Of a stretch of 64,000 nucleotides of DNA, positions 1 through 8,306 are shown in pieces; position 1 is the first letter of the stretch; every line of letters begins with the position of its first letter. The notes beneath the pieces were generated by a model. That model had not been told where the DNA came from. It saw only the letters and a program-made list of their open reading frames with translations, and ran no database searches. The position numbers and the translations under genes were made by a program. The stretch comes from Christensenellaceae bacterium (GTDB lineage: Bacteria; Bacillota; Clostridia; Christensenellales; Aristaeellaceae), in contig JAAYRU010000011.1 of the NCBI GenBank assembly GCA_012518615.1, forward strand, positions 23,364-87,363. Reading direction: 5' to 3'.

Positions 1-1
1 T

Positions 2-811
2 GACTATCTGCCATATAGGTTAAGAGAACAGCCTATTAGCCTAAAACAATTGATGACCCATACTGCAGGTTTGCATGATGGCGATAGCTATAATAACCTA
101 ATAGGCACCGGTGTGCCTGTTACAGAGCTTATAAACAGCGAAAATGTGCTTCCAAGCGCTGATAAATACGACTGGGAATATTCAAACTTTGGAGCAGGTC
201 AGGTGGCTTGTGTGCTTGAATCTATGCTCAATAAATCCTTTGAAATGATAATGCAGGAATATTTATTTGAGCCGCTTAAAATTAGCGCGAGTTTTTATCC
301 ACAACATATAGGTAAAAACATAGCAAATTCTTATAATGTGCTGCCCTTTAAAGAGCAACCTGCGCTTGACGCGAAACTCAGGGTATCAAGAAGCGATAAA
401 GGTTGGGATAAGGTTAATCAATTGCAGCACTATACTCTATCTCAGGGGAATTGCTTTATAAATGCAGACGGTCTTGTTCAAATAGGCAACGCTTTCCTTA
501 GGCAGGGTTATTTAAGCACTGATACTTTAGAGCGTATGAAAACGCCATATGCAAGCTTCGGTAAGGCGGATTATAGGTTAAAACAGGGCATAGGAAGCTT
601 TATTATAGAGGATAATACCATAGCAAAATATCCCCTTTATGGTCATCAGGGCTATGCTTATGGCTCAATTTTTGGTCTCTATATAGATAATGAAAATAAT
701 GATGGCATGGTATTTTGCTCATCTGGTTGCTCACTTGCGCGGAAATATGTAATGGCTGATATAAACCTTGATATTATGAAAATATGGCAAAATAGAGAGC
801 TATGGAAGTAA
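2..811 (+). CDS. Serine hydrolase of the beta-lactamase / D-Ala-D-Ala peptidase-like family (5' partial)
   Basis: The reading frame is open from base 2, so the start and the first catalytic motif (SxxK) lie outside the window. What remains begins just before MTHTAGL, the segment that normally follows SxxK in class C beta-lactamase-like hydrolases. It contains the second motif as Tyr-Ser-Asn at 179-187 (in DWEYSNFG) and a His-Gln-Gly at 644-652 in the position of the third motif (KTG/HxG). These features place it in the broad beta-lactamase-related serine hydrolase family; the substrate (peptidoglycan peptide, ester or amide) cannot be told. Its last codons overlap the start of recX by 10 bases, so the two are translated from one message. 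An internal ATG at 50 is not the true start because the homology runs through it. Confidence 0.8.
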   Translation, partial: DYLPYRLREQPISLKQLMTHTAGLHDGDSYNNLIGTGVPVTELINSENVLPSADKYDWEYSNFGAGQVACVLESMLNKSFEMIMQEYLFEPLKISASFYPQHIGKNIANSYNVLPFKEQPALDAKLRVSRSDKGWDKVNQLQHYTLSQGNCFINADGLVQIGNAFLRQGYLSTDTLERMKTPYASFGKADYRLKQGIGSFIIEDNTIAKYPLYGHQGYAYGSIFGLYIDNENNDGMVFCSSGCSLARKYVMADINLDIMKIWQNRELWK

Positions 812-1428
812 TTACCTCAATAAAAAAACAAAGAGGCGGATACTATATTATAGAGTTTGAAAGCGGTGAAACCATTAGAATGCCATTGCCGCTTCTAAAA
901 GCTTTTCCCCTTAAAATAGGGGATAGCCTAGAAATAGAGCAGTATTTTGAAAACCATAGCAAGGAAGCCTTTAATTTTGCCGCGCAAAGGGCGGCATTTC
1001 TGCTAACAAAGAGAGATTACACCGAAAAAGAAATGTATAATAAGTTAAAAGATGTAGGTTATGCCGATAGTATAATAAAACAACTATTGCAATTTCTTGT
1101 AGAAAAGAACTTTATAGATGACGCTAGGTTTGCAAAAAATTATATACTTAGGCGAATGAAAAAAGTTAGCAGCTATAAGATAAGGCAGGAGCTTACACGC
1201 AAAGGCGTGTGTCAAACTATTATCAAAGAAGAGCTTGAGCGTAATATAAGCAATAGCGATACAATTGTACTTGCCATAAGTACAACTGAAAAGTACCTAA
1301 AAAACAGAATGGATTTAGAACCACCAAAAAGATATAAGAATACAATAGCGATGCTGGCGCGAAAAGGATTCAGTTTTGAAATAGCAAAAAAAGCCTATGA
1401 AACTGTAGTATCAAAATTTGAAAGTTGA
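802..1428 (+). CDS. recX: Regulatory protein RecX
   Basis: A 208-residue protein with an N-terminal beta-rich extension (residues 1-55) followed by the three-helix repeats of the RecX family. Recognisable stretches are RAAFLLTKRDYTEKEM, LVEKNFIDDARFAKNYI and SSYKIRQELTRKGV. RecX binds RecA filaments and restrains homologous recombination and SOS induction. recA is not in the window. The start overlaps the end of the upstream hydrolase. Its 3' end runs 34 bases into the convergent tcdA gene, so the two transcripts are antisense to each other at their ends. Confidence 0.9.
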   Translation: MEVITSIKKQRGGYYIIEFESGETIRMPLPLLKAFPLKIGDSLEIEQYFENHSKEAFNFAAQRAAFLLTKRDYTEKEMYNKLKDVGYADSIIKQLLQFLVEKNFIDDARFAKNYILRRMKKVSSYKIRQELTRKGVCQTIIKEELERNISNSDTIVLAISTTEKYLKNRMDLEPPKRYKNTIAMLARKGFSFEIAKKAYETVVSKFES

Positions 1429-2111
1429 AGTAGTGCTCGCCCTGCCAGCATAAGCCCTGCAATGGGTGGTATATACGATGTACTTCCTGGAACAATTTTA
1501 TTATCTTCATCTATAGCCAGTTTGCCTTTTCTTTCTTCTGGTGAATATAATACCGTAAGTTTATCAATGCCTGCTTTTCTGTACTTTTGCCTCATAGCAC
1601 GGCATAAAGGGCAGGTGTTTGTGCTGTAAATATCAGAAAAGGAAAACATACTCGGATCTGTTTTGTTGCCTGTACCCATGCAAGCATACAATGGTATGCT
1701 TTCTTGTTGTGCTAATTTAGCCAAAAGCACCTTGGCGTCTGTATCATCTATTGCATCTATTATCAAATCACACTTATGTTGATTTATTATTTCAATTGTT
1801 TCGCTCGATACGAATATCGGTAGAGTATCAATACAAATATCAGGTCGTATATCTTTAAGTCTTTTCTTTGCAGCATATACTTTTTTCATTCCTATGGTGG
1901 AATGCAAGGCAAAGAGCTGTCTATTTATATTGCTTATTTTAATATCATCATCGTCTATAAGTATTAGCTTGCCTATTCCACCCCTTGCAAGCGCCTCGGC
2001 GCAGGCGGAACCAACGCCTCCTATGCCTACAACCATTACCGTCTTTGTGCTTAGTGCTTCTAAGCCTTCTTTTCCAATTATCGGAATAAGTCTAGAAAAT
2101 TGAGTTTCCAT
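1395..2111 (-). CDS. tcdA: tRNA threonylcarbamoyladenosine dehydratase (ThiF/MoeB/E1-like)
   Basis: A 238-residue E1-like adenylating enzyme of the TcdA (CsdL/YgdL) group, which cyclises t6A37 of tRNA to ct6A using ATP. The nucleotide-binding glycine motif GIGGVGS is at residues 29-35, followed by LIDDDDIKISNINRQ, the conserved Asp/Asn/Arg segment that binds ATP-Mg. The C-terminal half has DAIDDTDAK and the VLYSPEE motif typical of TcdA. A CPLC pair (about residues 167-170) could bind metal or be redox active; this is an inference. The ATG is preceded by AAGGGGAGATGA. It is the last gene of the reverse-strand set recD2-comF-tcdA, with its start 34 bases inside comF. Confidence 0.88.
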   Translation of the reverse strand: METQFSRLIPIIGKEGLEALSTKTVMVVGIGGVGSACAEALARGGIGKLILIDDDDIKISNINRQLFALHSTIGMKKVYAAKKRLKDIRPDICIDTLPIFVSSETIEIINQHKCDLIIDAIDDTDAKVLLAKLAQQESIPLYACMGTGNKTDPSMFSFSDIYSTNTCPLCRAMRQKYRKAGIDKLTVLYSPEERKGKLAIDEDNKIVPGSTSYIPPIAGLMLAGRALLQLSNFDTTVS

Positions 2112-2824
2112 TTTTTATCATCTCCCCTTGGCGGCGCTACTGCACCTGTAAGGAGCGCCACCTCATAAGCGCCATTTTCTATAAGCACCTTAGCACATGC
2201 TCTGGCAGTTGAACCGGTGGTGCGTACATCATCTACCAGTAATATTTTTTTGCCTTTTACATCAGCATTAATGCTGAAAGCGTTCTCAACATTTTCGCTG
2301 CGCTTTTCTACTACACTTATAGATGACTGCCTGCGAGTGTTTTTTGTTCTTTTTAGTGCAGTGATTACCGGAATGCCGTTTTTTTGTGATATAAGCTTTG
2401 CCAATACTTCCGCTTGATTATAGCCTCTATCCTGCAAGCGTCTAGCGTGCAAAGGAACAGGCACCATGGCATCAAAGCTAATACCTTTAACGCATTCATA
2501 CATTGCATCTGCCAGTGGTTTTGCTGCATCTTCTATAGAGTTAAACTTTAGCTGTACAACTAACCTCTGCACTATTCCATGGTAGTGGTAGGGTGCGTAT
2601 GCGGCGCTAAGGTTTAACATTCCACCTTCAATGCAATAATCACAGGAACTATTTTGTGTCTTGGGCGAAAGGCAATTTGGGCAGACATTTTCTGATAGCT
2701 TCATGTCTTCAAGTTCTTGAACGCAATTTTCGCATAGCGCAGCACCCATGATTATCTTACGAGGCTCTCCACAGCCAAGGCATATAACAGGCGGGAGCAG
2801 CAGATCTACAATTCTATTCAGCAT
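2078..2824 (-). CDS. comF: ComF family phosphoribosyltransferase-like protein
   Basis: A 248-residue ComF/GntX-family protein. The N-terminal third carries four Cys-x-x-Cys pairs (CLGC, CENC, CPNC, CDYC) forming a double zinc-binding module. The C-terminal half is a type I phosphoribosyltransferase fold with the PRPP-binding motif ILLVDDVRTTGSTA. ComF proteins act with a DNA helicase in uptake and processing of transforming DNA in competent Firmicutes, and their enzymatic substrate is unknown. The gene overlaps recD2 upstream by 11 bases and tcdA downstream, so translation is coupled. The DNA-helicase neighbour fits a DNA-processing role, but no other competence gene is present here. Confidence 0.88.
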   Translation of the reverse strand: MLNRIVDLLLPPVICLGCGEPRKIIMGAALCENCVQELEDMKLSENVCPNCLSPKTQNSSCDYCIEGGMLNLSAAYAPYHYHGIVQRLVVQLKFNSIEDAAKPLADAMYECVKGISFDAMVPVPLHARRLQDRGYNQAEVLAKLISQKNGIPVITALKRTKNTRRQSSISVVEKRSENVENAFSINADVKGKKILLVDDVRTTGSTARACAKVLIENGAYEVALLTGAVAPPRGDDKKWKLNFLDLFR

Positions 2825-5021
2825 TAAAAAAACTTACCTGAGCGTTTATAAGTTGTTCTTCAAGCGATGTATAGCGGCTGCTTATATATTCATTGTTTAT
2901 CATACTTTCAACTGCGCTCATATAGCCCACCAATACAACTAGTTTTCTAGCGCGTGTCATAGCTGTATAGAACAAGTTGCGCGTCATAAGCATAGGAGGT
3001 CCGCCTATTACAGGCATTACAACCGCTGAAAATTCGCTCCCTTGGCTTTTGTGTACCGATAAACAATATGCAAGGTCTAAATCCTCTAGTTGTTTATACT
3101 CGTAATCTACAAGTTTGGACTCATCAAAACATACTGTAAGCCCTTCTTCGTAGACATTTATAATGTAACCTATATCACCGTTAAAAACACCTGTCCCGCT
3201 CTCGCCGTCGTTCGTTTCCCATTCTATTTGATAGTTGTTCCTGGTATGTATTACCTTATCGCCTTTTCTAAATGTAATATCATTATAGTTAATTTCAAGG
3301 GCGTTTTTTCGTTTTGGGTTAAGCGCCTCCTGCAACAGTTTATTGAGTCTGTTTACGCCGCAAGCGCCCTTTTTTGTTGGCGCAAGTACCTGTATATTAG
3401 CATCGCCGTTTTCATCGTTTAAGTAATTTGGCAAACGCTTAGCGTATAGCGATACAATGGTTGAAGCTGTTTGCTCAGCGCTTTGGCTTTGCAACATAAA
3501 GAAATCACCATTCTTTTTATTTACATTGGGCATTTCTCCATGGTTTATTTTGTGAGCGTTTATTACAATGCTGCTATTCTCATCCTGCCTAAATATTTCT
3601 GTAAGCTTGCATGTGGGTATTACATTGCTGTTTAAAATGTCCTTTAGCACATTTCCTGCGCCTACTGATGGAAGCTGGTCTGCATCGCCCACTAAAATAA
3701 GTCTAGTGTTATGGTTTATAGCTCTAAGCAGGCTGCGCATAAGGAAAACATCTATCATAGACACTTCATCTACTATTAGGCATTCACAATCAAGGGGCAT
3801 ATCCTCATCATGTTGGAAATCTCCCGTTTCAGCGCTGAAAGAGAGCATCCTGTGTATGGTTTTAGCTTCGTGTCCGGTGGCTTCTTCCATTCGTTTAGCT
3901 GCCCTCCCTGTTGGTGCGGCAAGAAAGGTTTTTTCGGGGTTTTCCATTAAGTTAAGTATACAATTGATTAGCGTGGTTTTCCCGGTTCCGGGACCTCCGG
4001 TAATTATTAGTACTCCCTCCTGCATTGCGCTGAGCACTGCCGCTTTTTGGGAGTTGCTGAAATCAATGTTAAATTTATTTTCAAAATCCTCTATTTGAGA
4101 AAATATTTTCGTAGAATCAACGCTTTTTTTTGCTGAATCTTTTTGACGTTGTAATTTTACTGCAATTTCTTTTTCGGCAGAATATATATATGTTAGAAAT
4201 AGGGCATCATCATCATTTATAAAGGCGTTTGTAAAAGTTTTTGAAAGCAGCATAGATTGTATTTGAACTTCAACTAAACTGCTTTCAACTTTTAAAAGAG
4301 CAGCTGCCTGTGAAATCAATATATCACGGGGGAGATATGTATGTCCCTGTTCATTTGATGCCTGATAAAGCACATAAGCTAAGCCCGACTGTATACGAAA
4401 AGGGCTCTGTGGGGGAATACCCATGGATTGAGCTATCCTATCGGCGGTTAGAAAGCCTATACCCTGAATATCATCAACAACCCTATACGGGTTTGTTTGC
4501 ATTATGTTTTCAGTTTCTTCACCATAATATTTGGTGATACGCAGCGCAATATTAGGAGAAATATCATAGGATTGCAGAAACATCATAGCTTTTCTTGATA
4601 GTATCTGCTCATTAAAGCTGATTATAATCTGTTCCAAGCGTTTTTGTCCTATGCCGGCAACCTCAAGCAAGCGCTCTGGTTGATATGTTATTATATCAAG
4701 GGTTTCTAATCCAAAAACTTCAACAATTTTATTAGCGGTGCTTGGACCAACGCCTTTTATAAGCCCTGATGATAGATATTTTTCTATGCTGGATAGGGTA
4801 GAGGGCTGCTCAGTTTTAAAGCCTGAAGCTTTAAATTGTCTGCCGTAAAGCGGATGTTCATCCCAATTGCCCGAAAAAACCACCTGTTCACCAGAAAAAA
4901 ATTCGGGAAAGTTGCCAACGACAGTTATCGTTTCGCCCTCACTTTGCACCTGTATTACTGAATACTGGTTGCTTTCATTGCGAAAAATAGTATCTACTAT
5001 CGTGGTTTCAATCGTTAGCAA
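2814..5021 (-). CDS. recD2: ATP-dependent DNA helicase RecD2 (RecD-like 5'-3' helicase)
   Basis: A 735-residue superfamily 1B helicase. The N-terminal region has an OB-like segment and tandem helix-hairpin-helix motifs (around residues 85-200, including LIKGVGPSTANKIV, LEVAGIGQKRL and DIQGIGFLTADRIA), the hallmark of RecD2 rather than RecBCD-type RecD. The motor core carries Walker A GGPGTGKTT near residue 342, Walker B DEVSMID, and the C-terminal SVHKSQGSEF motif. RecD2 works in DNA repair and fork maintenance in bacteria lacking RecBCD. The start is a TTG at 5021, chosen because GGAGG lies 7 bases upstream and no in-frame ATG fits better. A promoter is visible just upstream. Confidence 0.95.
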   Translation of the reverse strand: MLTIETTIVDTIFRNESNQYSVIQVQSEGETITVVGNFPEFFSGEQVVFSGNWDEHPLYGRQFKASGFKTEQPSTLSSIEKYLSSGLIKGVGPSTANKIVEVFGLETLDIITYQPERLLEVAGIGQKRLEQIIISFNEQILSRKAMMFLQSYDISPNIALRITKYYGEETENIMQTNPYRVVDDIQGIGFLTADRIAQSMGIPPQSPFRIQSGLAYVLYQASNEQGHTYLPRDILISQAAALLKVESSLVEVQIQSMLLSKTFTNAFINDDDALFLTYIYSAEKEIAVKLQRQKDSAKKSVDSTKIFSQIEDFENKFNIDFSNSQKAAVLSAMQEGVLIITGGPGTGKTTLINCILNLMENPEKTFLAAPTGRAAKRMEEATGHEAKTIHRMLSFSAETGDFQHDEDMPLDCECLIVDEVSMIDVFLMRSLLRAINHNTRLILVGDADQLPSVGAGNVLKDILNSNVIPTCKLTEIFRQDENSSIVINAHKINHGEMPNVNKKNGDFFMLQSQSAEQTASTIVSLYAKRLPNYLNDENGDANIQVLAPTKKGACGVNRLNKLLQEALNPKRKNALEINYNDITFRKGDKVIHTRNNYQIEWETNDGESGTGVFNGDIGYIINVYEEGLTVCFDESKLVDYEYKQLEDLDLAYCLSVHKSQGSEFSAVVMPVIGGPPMLMTRNLFYTAMTRARKLVVLVGYMSAVESMINNEYISSRYTSLEEQLINAQVSFFNAE

Positions 5022-5053
5022 GTTTAATCCTCCAAGTTCCTTTGATAAATAGG

Positions 5054-5082
5054 ATTATATCAGCATTTTTGCTTAGCTTCAA
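5054..5082 (-). promoter_or_regulatory. Sigma-A-type promoter for recD2-comF-tcdA
   Basis: Reading the reverse strand, TTGAAG (5082-5077) and TATAAT (5059-5054) are separated by 17 bases, placed 33 bases before the TTG start of recD2. The -10 is a perfect consensus. Confidence 0.65.
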
Positions 5083-5106
5083 TCGTGCGAAAAAATCGCA
5101 TTTTGA

Positions 5107-5135
5107 TTGACAACAAATGCCGTTTTTCATACAAT
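5107..5135 (+). promoter_or_regulatory. Sigma-A-type promoter for the phosphoribosyltransferase-guaA operon
   Basis: TTGACA (5107-5112) and TACAAT (5130-5135) are 17 bases apart. The start would fall near 5142, about 25 bases before the first ATG at 5167, which has AAGGAG upstream. It is divergent from the recD2 promoter. The leader is too short for a purine riboswitch. Confidence 0.7.
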
Positions 5136-5166
5136 CTCTATGTCAATATTTTAAGGAGTTGAGCAT

Positions 5167-5721
5167 ATGAAATACACACTTAAGGTCGCAGGGCTTGAGA
5201 GGGATTTGCCCCTTTGCCGAGTAAATGACGAGCTATATATAGCAGCCTTTGTTATTTTTGGAGATGTTGAGCTAACAAGGGCGTGTGCAAGGGAACTACT
5301 AAAAATAGCTCCCAAGCATGATGTACTTATCACGGCTGAATCCAAAGGAATACCGCTTGTATACGAGATGGCGCGCCAGCATGGTGAAAACCGCTATTTA
5401 GTTGCACGTAAGGCGCCTAAGCTATATATGAAGAAAATCTTCTCAACAGAGGTTACTTCTATTACTACAGCAAACCGCCAGATGCTACATATAGACCAAA
5501 ACGATGCTGACTATATGCACGGAAAGCGTGTGCTAATAGTTGATGATGTTATTTCAACAGGCGAATCATTAAAGGCAGTTGAAAAACTTGTTGCGGAAGC
5601 GGGTGGAGAAGTAGTTGGCAAGATGGCTATACTTGCAGAGGGTGATGCACAAAATAGGGATGACATAATATTCTTAGAACAATTGCCGCTGTTCAATGCG
5701 GATGGAACGATAAAGCAATGA
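5167..5721 (+). CDS. Adenine phosphoribosyltransferase-like protein
   Basis: A 184-residue type I phosphoribosyltransferase. The PRPP-binding motif VLIVDDVISTGES is at residues 122-134, and the segment LITAESKGIPLVYEMAR (54-70) matches the region before the flexible hood in the Apt/Xpt group. APT enzymes convert adenine and PRPP to AMP; Xpt enzymes use xanthine. The sequence does not decide the base, although the overall layout is closest to APT. It ends in an ATGA overlap with guaA, so the two are coupled. The pairing suggests purine salvage feeding guanine nucleotide synthesis. A xanthine substrate would give XMP, the direct substrate of GuaA; this is only an inference. Confidence 0.8.
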   Translation: MKYTLKVAGLERDLPLCRVNDELYIAAFVIFGDVELTRACARELLKIAPKHDVLITAESKGIPLVYEMARQHGENRYLVARKAPKLYMKKIFSTEVTSITTANRQMLHIDQNDADYMHGKRVLIVDDVISTGESLKAVEKLVAEAGGEVVGKMAILAEGDAQNRDDIIFLEQLPLFNADGTIKQ

Positions 5722-7256
5722 AAAACAAGAGCTTAATTGAAGGCGGAATATTAGTATTAAACCTAGGTGGTAATCTTGCACAGTATTATGCAAAGAAAAT
5801 ACGAAAGATGAATGTATTTTCAAGTATATTATATGCAGGGAAGGCAAATATAAATGAAATAAATCAGTTTAAGCCAAATGGTATACTAATATGTGGAGAA
5901 ATCAACCATATTGAGGATATTACAATTGCTGAGGATATTTTCTCGCTAGATATACCTGTGCTTGCATTGGGTGACGCAATGCTAGTTATGTGTAAAGCGC
6001 TTGGCGGTAAGGTTGAAAACAAGAGCTTCAAGGGTGATAAGTTAATAGATGTTGCAGTTGAGAAATCATTATTGCTAAAAGATATTAATAGTTTTACTGC
6101 TTATTTTGATTGTAACGGTGTTGCAAGTGAAGTTCCGGCTTCATTTGTTGTTACTGCTAATTGTGAAGGACATCCTTGTGCTATTGAAAATACGCAAAAA
6201 AAGCTGTTTGGATGTAAATTTCAGCTTACCAAAAACGAAACTCAGTATACTGATAGTATAATTAAAAATTTCCTGTTTGATATATGTAACTGCAGCCGTG
6301 ATTGGGTTGCAGAGAAATTCATGTTAAGGAGTATTGATCTCTTAAAAGAAGCAATAGGCGATGGGCATGTTTTACTTGGGCTATCTGGCGGTGTTGATAG
6401 TGCTGTAGTCGCTGCGCTTTTATATAAAGCTATAGGAGAGCGTTTACACTGTGTATTTGTTGACCATGGTTTTATGCGCAAGGGTGAGCCTGAGCTTGTA
6501 AAAAAAGTATTCACTGATAGCTTTCCTGTTTCATTAACATGTGTGGATGCTGGAAAGCGTTTTATGGATAAGCTTGAGGGCGTTTCTGATGCGGAGCAAA
6601 AGCGCAAGATTATAGGCGCTGAATTTATTTCTGTATTCTTAGAAGAAGCCAAGAAAATAGGCAAGCTAGACCATTTTGCTCAAGGCACTATATATCCCGA
6701 TGTAATAGAATCCGGCGCCGGAAGCGGGGGAGAACTCATAAAATCTCACCACAATGTAGGTGGTCTGCCTGAGCTACTGGGCTTTAACTCTCTAATTGAA
6801 CCGCTGCGCTGGCTGTTTAAGCCTGAGGTTCGTTTACTTGGCACTGCGCTTGGTCTTCCTTCACATTTAGTTGATAGACAGCCTTTTCCGGGACCAGGTA
6901 TTGCAATACGCTGCTTAGGCGCTCCAACTTTTGAAAGAGTGGAAATGGTACGCCTTAGTGATGCTATACTGCGTGAGGAAGTAGAGAAATTCGGTTTAAA
7001 ATATATGGCAGATCAGTATTTTACAGTGCTTACCGGTGTACGCTCAGTGGGTATTCATGAAGGAAAGCGTAGCTATTTTGAAGCCATAGCAATACGCGCT
7101 GTTAAAACCGATGATTTTATGACTGCGGAAAACATATATTATCCTAAAGAGTTGCTAGATATTGTAAGTAGGCGCATATTATCAGAGGTTCCTTGCGTAA
7201 GCCGAGTGCTTCTTGACATAAGCCCTAAACCTCCTGCAAGTATTGAGTGGGAATAA
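5718..7256 (+). CDS. guaA: GMP synthase with a degenerate glutaminase domain
   Basis: A 512-residue GuaA that converts XMP to GMP. The ATP-pyrophosphatase domain is intact: P-loop LSGGVDSAV at 222-230, then QGTIYPDVIESG, RQPFPGPGIAIRCLG and the C-terminal dimerisation region ending KPPASIEWE. The N-terminal class I amidotransferase domain (1-195) keeps its length and fold markers but none of the catalytic residues. Where other GuaA proteins read GxCYGMQ, this one reads LALGDAMLV, so the nucleophile Cys is Gly85. The VQFHPE motif reads CKFQLT, so His is Gln169 and Glu is Thr171. The DFGSQ and SGGP motifs are also lost (NLGGN, CGEI). It should therefore not hydrolyse glutamine itself and would need free ammonia or a separate glutaminase. 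No candidate glutaminase subunit is present in the window. Confidence 0.9.
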   Translation: MKNKSLIEGGILVLNLGGNLAQYYAKKIRKMNVFSSILYAGKANINEINQFKPNGILICGEINHIEDITIAEDIFSLDIPVLALGDAMLVMCKALGGKVENKSFKGDKLIDVAVEKSLLLKDINSFTAYFDCNGVASEVPASFVVTANCEGHPCAIENTQKKLFGCKFQLTKNETQYTDSIIKNFLFDICNCSRDWVAEKFMLRSIDLLKEAIGDGHVLLGLSGGVDSAVVAALLYKAIGERLHCVFVDHGFMRKGEPELVKKVFTDSFPVSLTCVDAGKRFMDKLEGVSDAEQKRKIIGAEFISVFLEEAKKIGKLDHFAQGTIYPDVIESGAGSGGELIKSHHNVGGLPELLGFNSLIEPLRWLFKPEVRLLGTALGLPSHLVDRQPFPGPGIAIRCLGAPTFERVEMVRLSDAILREEVEKFGLKYMADQYFTVLTGVRSVGIHEGKRSYFEAIAIRAVKTDDFMTAENIYYPKELLDIVSRRILSEVPCVSRVLLDISPKPPASIEWE

Positions 7257-7261
7257 TGGCA

Positions 7262-7305
7262 AAACCTCTGAAACTACTTGTAAATCAAAGGGTTTCGGGT
7301 TTTTT
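7262..7305 (+). terminator. Probable intrinsic terminator after guaA
   Basis: An imperfect hairpin pairs 7262-7280 with 7286-7301 (AAACC..CTGAAAC..CTTG against CAAAGGGTTTCGGGTTT) and is followed by six T residues at 7300-7305. It begins six bases after the guaA stop. A related element follows livF at about 13097. Confidence 0.6.
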
Positions 7306-7433
7306 AAGGGTGTTTTGACCTAAGTTTGGCTCTCAGAACGAACAAAAATGCAAAATTATGGTATATTAATTGCAGAGCAATATAGTTGCTTTTATCTATG
7401 GACTAAAATCCGAGTCAGGGGAAAGGTTAGTGT

Positions 7434-7886
7434 ATGGAAAACTATAGGGACATTCTTTCAAACAATAGTATTTGGTGTGGCTTATTTGCTTGGTTTGTGT
7501 CACAATGTTTTAAATATGTAACGAATGGAATTAAAAACCGTCAATGGAACATAAGTCATTTGTTCTGTTCCGGTGGTATGCCTTCCTCACATACAGCAGC
7601 TACCATTGCACTAACTACTATGGTTGGATTTTTAGATGGTTTTGGCTCTACCTTATTTGCAGTATGTTTAATATTTTCAATAGTTGTTATGTATGATGCT
7701 GCTGGTGTGCGCAGGCAAGCCGGAAAACAAGGAAGCATCATCAATATGTTGTTAAATTTTGATTTCTTTAAAGATCCATCTATGCAATTTACAGAAATAA
7801 AAGAAAAAATCGGTCATTCACCTTTTGAAGTTGTCATGGGAGCCATTACAGGGGTACTGTGTGCAATGCTATTTCAAGCTATATGA
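7434..7886 (+). CDS. Divergent PAP2-family membrane protein (DUF212)
   Basis: A 150-residue membrane protein of the family described as acid phosphatase/vanadium haloperoxidase-related (DUF212, divergent PAP2). The signature GGMPSSHTAATIALTT and the downstream YDAAGVRRQAGKQ, which carry the conserved Ser-His and Arg residues, are present. There are about four hydrophobic segments. The length is typical for the family. Members are thought to be lipid or isoprenoid phosphate phosphatases, but no substrate is established. The gene stands alone between guaA and the liv cluster. Confidence 0.8.
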   Translation: MENYRDILSNNSIWCGLFAWFVSQCFKYVTNGIKNRQWNISHLFCSGGMPSSHTAATIALTTMVGFLDGFGSTLFAVCLIFSIVVMYDAAGVRRQAGKQGSIINMLLNFDFFKDPSMQFTEIKEKIGHSPFEVVMGAITGVLCAMLFQAI

Positions 7887-8227
7887 TTTTTCTCTTTAGT
7901 AACGATTGGTATTAAAAATACAACTATTATTATATACTCAATAAAGAGTTATCGCATGTATCTTCAATGTTATTTTTCCTCAGCAAGGACAAACATAAAC
8001 TGACCCGATTACATTTGTAGAGGGTTTTGTAATATAGGTATCTACCTGTATTAATACTATTCTCAATTTAATTTGGTAGACTGACACAAGGCTCTTCCTT
8101 AAAATTCGCCAGACTTAGTGCAAGCATTACGCTTATCAGTATTAGTTAAAGCAGCCATTATAGAATATAGGCAGTTAATCTGTCTATTGGATACAATAAA
8201 AAAACGGTAGGAACGGTATTGTGTGTG
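7887..8227. other. Intergenic region without a recognisable gene
   Basis: About 340 bases between the PAP2-like gene and the livK promoter. There is no ORF with a ribosome-binding site on either strand and no clear structured RNA or tRNA. Nothing further can be supported. Confidence 0.5.
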
Positions 8228-8256
8228 TTTACACACCGGATTTGCTATGGTAAAAT
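8228..8256 (+). promoter_or_regulatory. Promoter for the liv operon
   Basis: TTTACA (8228-8233) and TAAAAT (8251-8256) are spaced by 17 bases, about 50 bases before the livK ATG. The -35 sits in a small palindrome GTGTGTTTACACAC that may be an operator. Confidence 0.55.
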
Positions 8257-8306
8257 GCCTCCATATTGAGATGTCCAATCTCAATGTAAAAAAAGGAGGT
8301 ATCGTT

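Noticed and set aside
1894..2103. Antisense hydrophobic frame inside tcdA, and many similar frames opposite other genes
   Set aside because: They lie wholly within conserved genes in other frames, have no ribosome-binding site and no recognisable domains.
5021..5167. Purine riboswitch before the phosphoribosyltransferase-guaA pair
   Set aside because: Only about 25 transcribed bases precede the ATG, too few for the aptamer.
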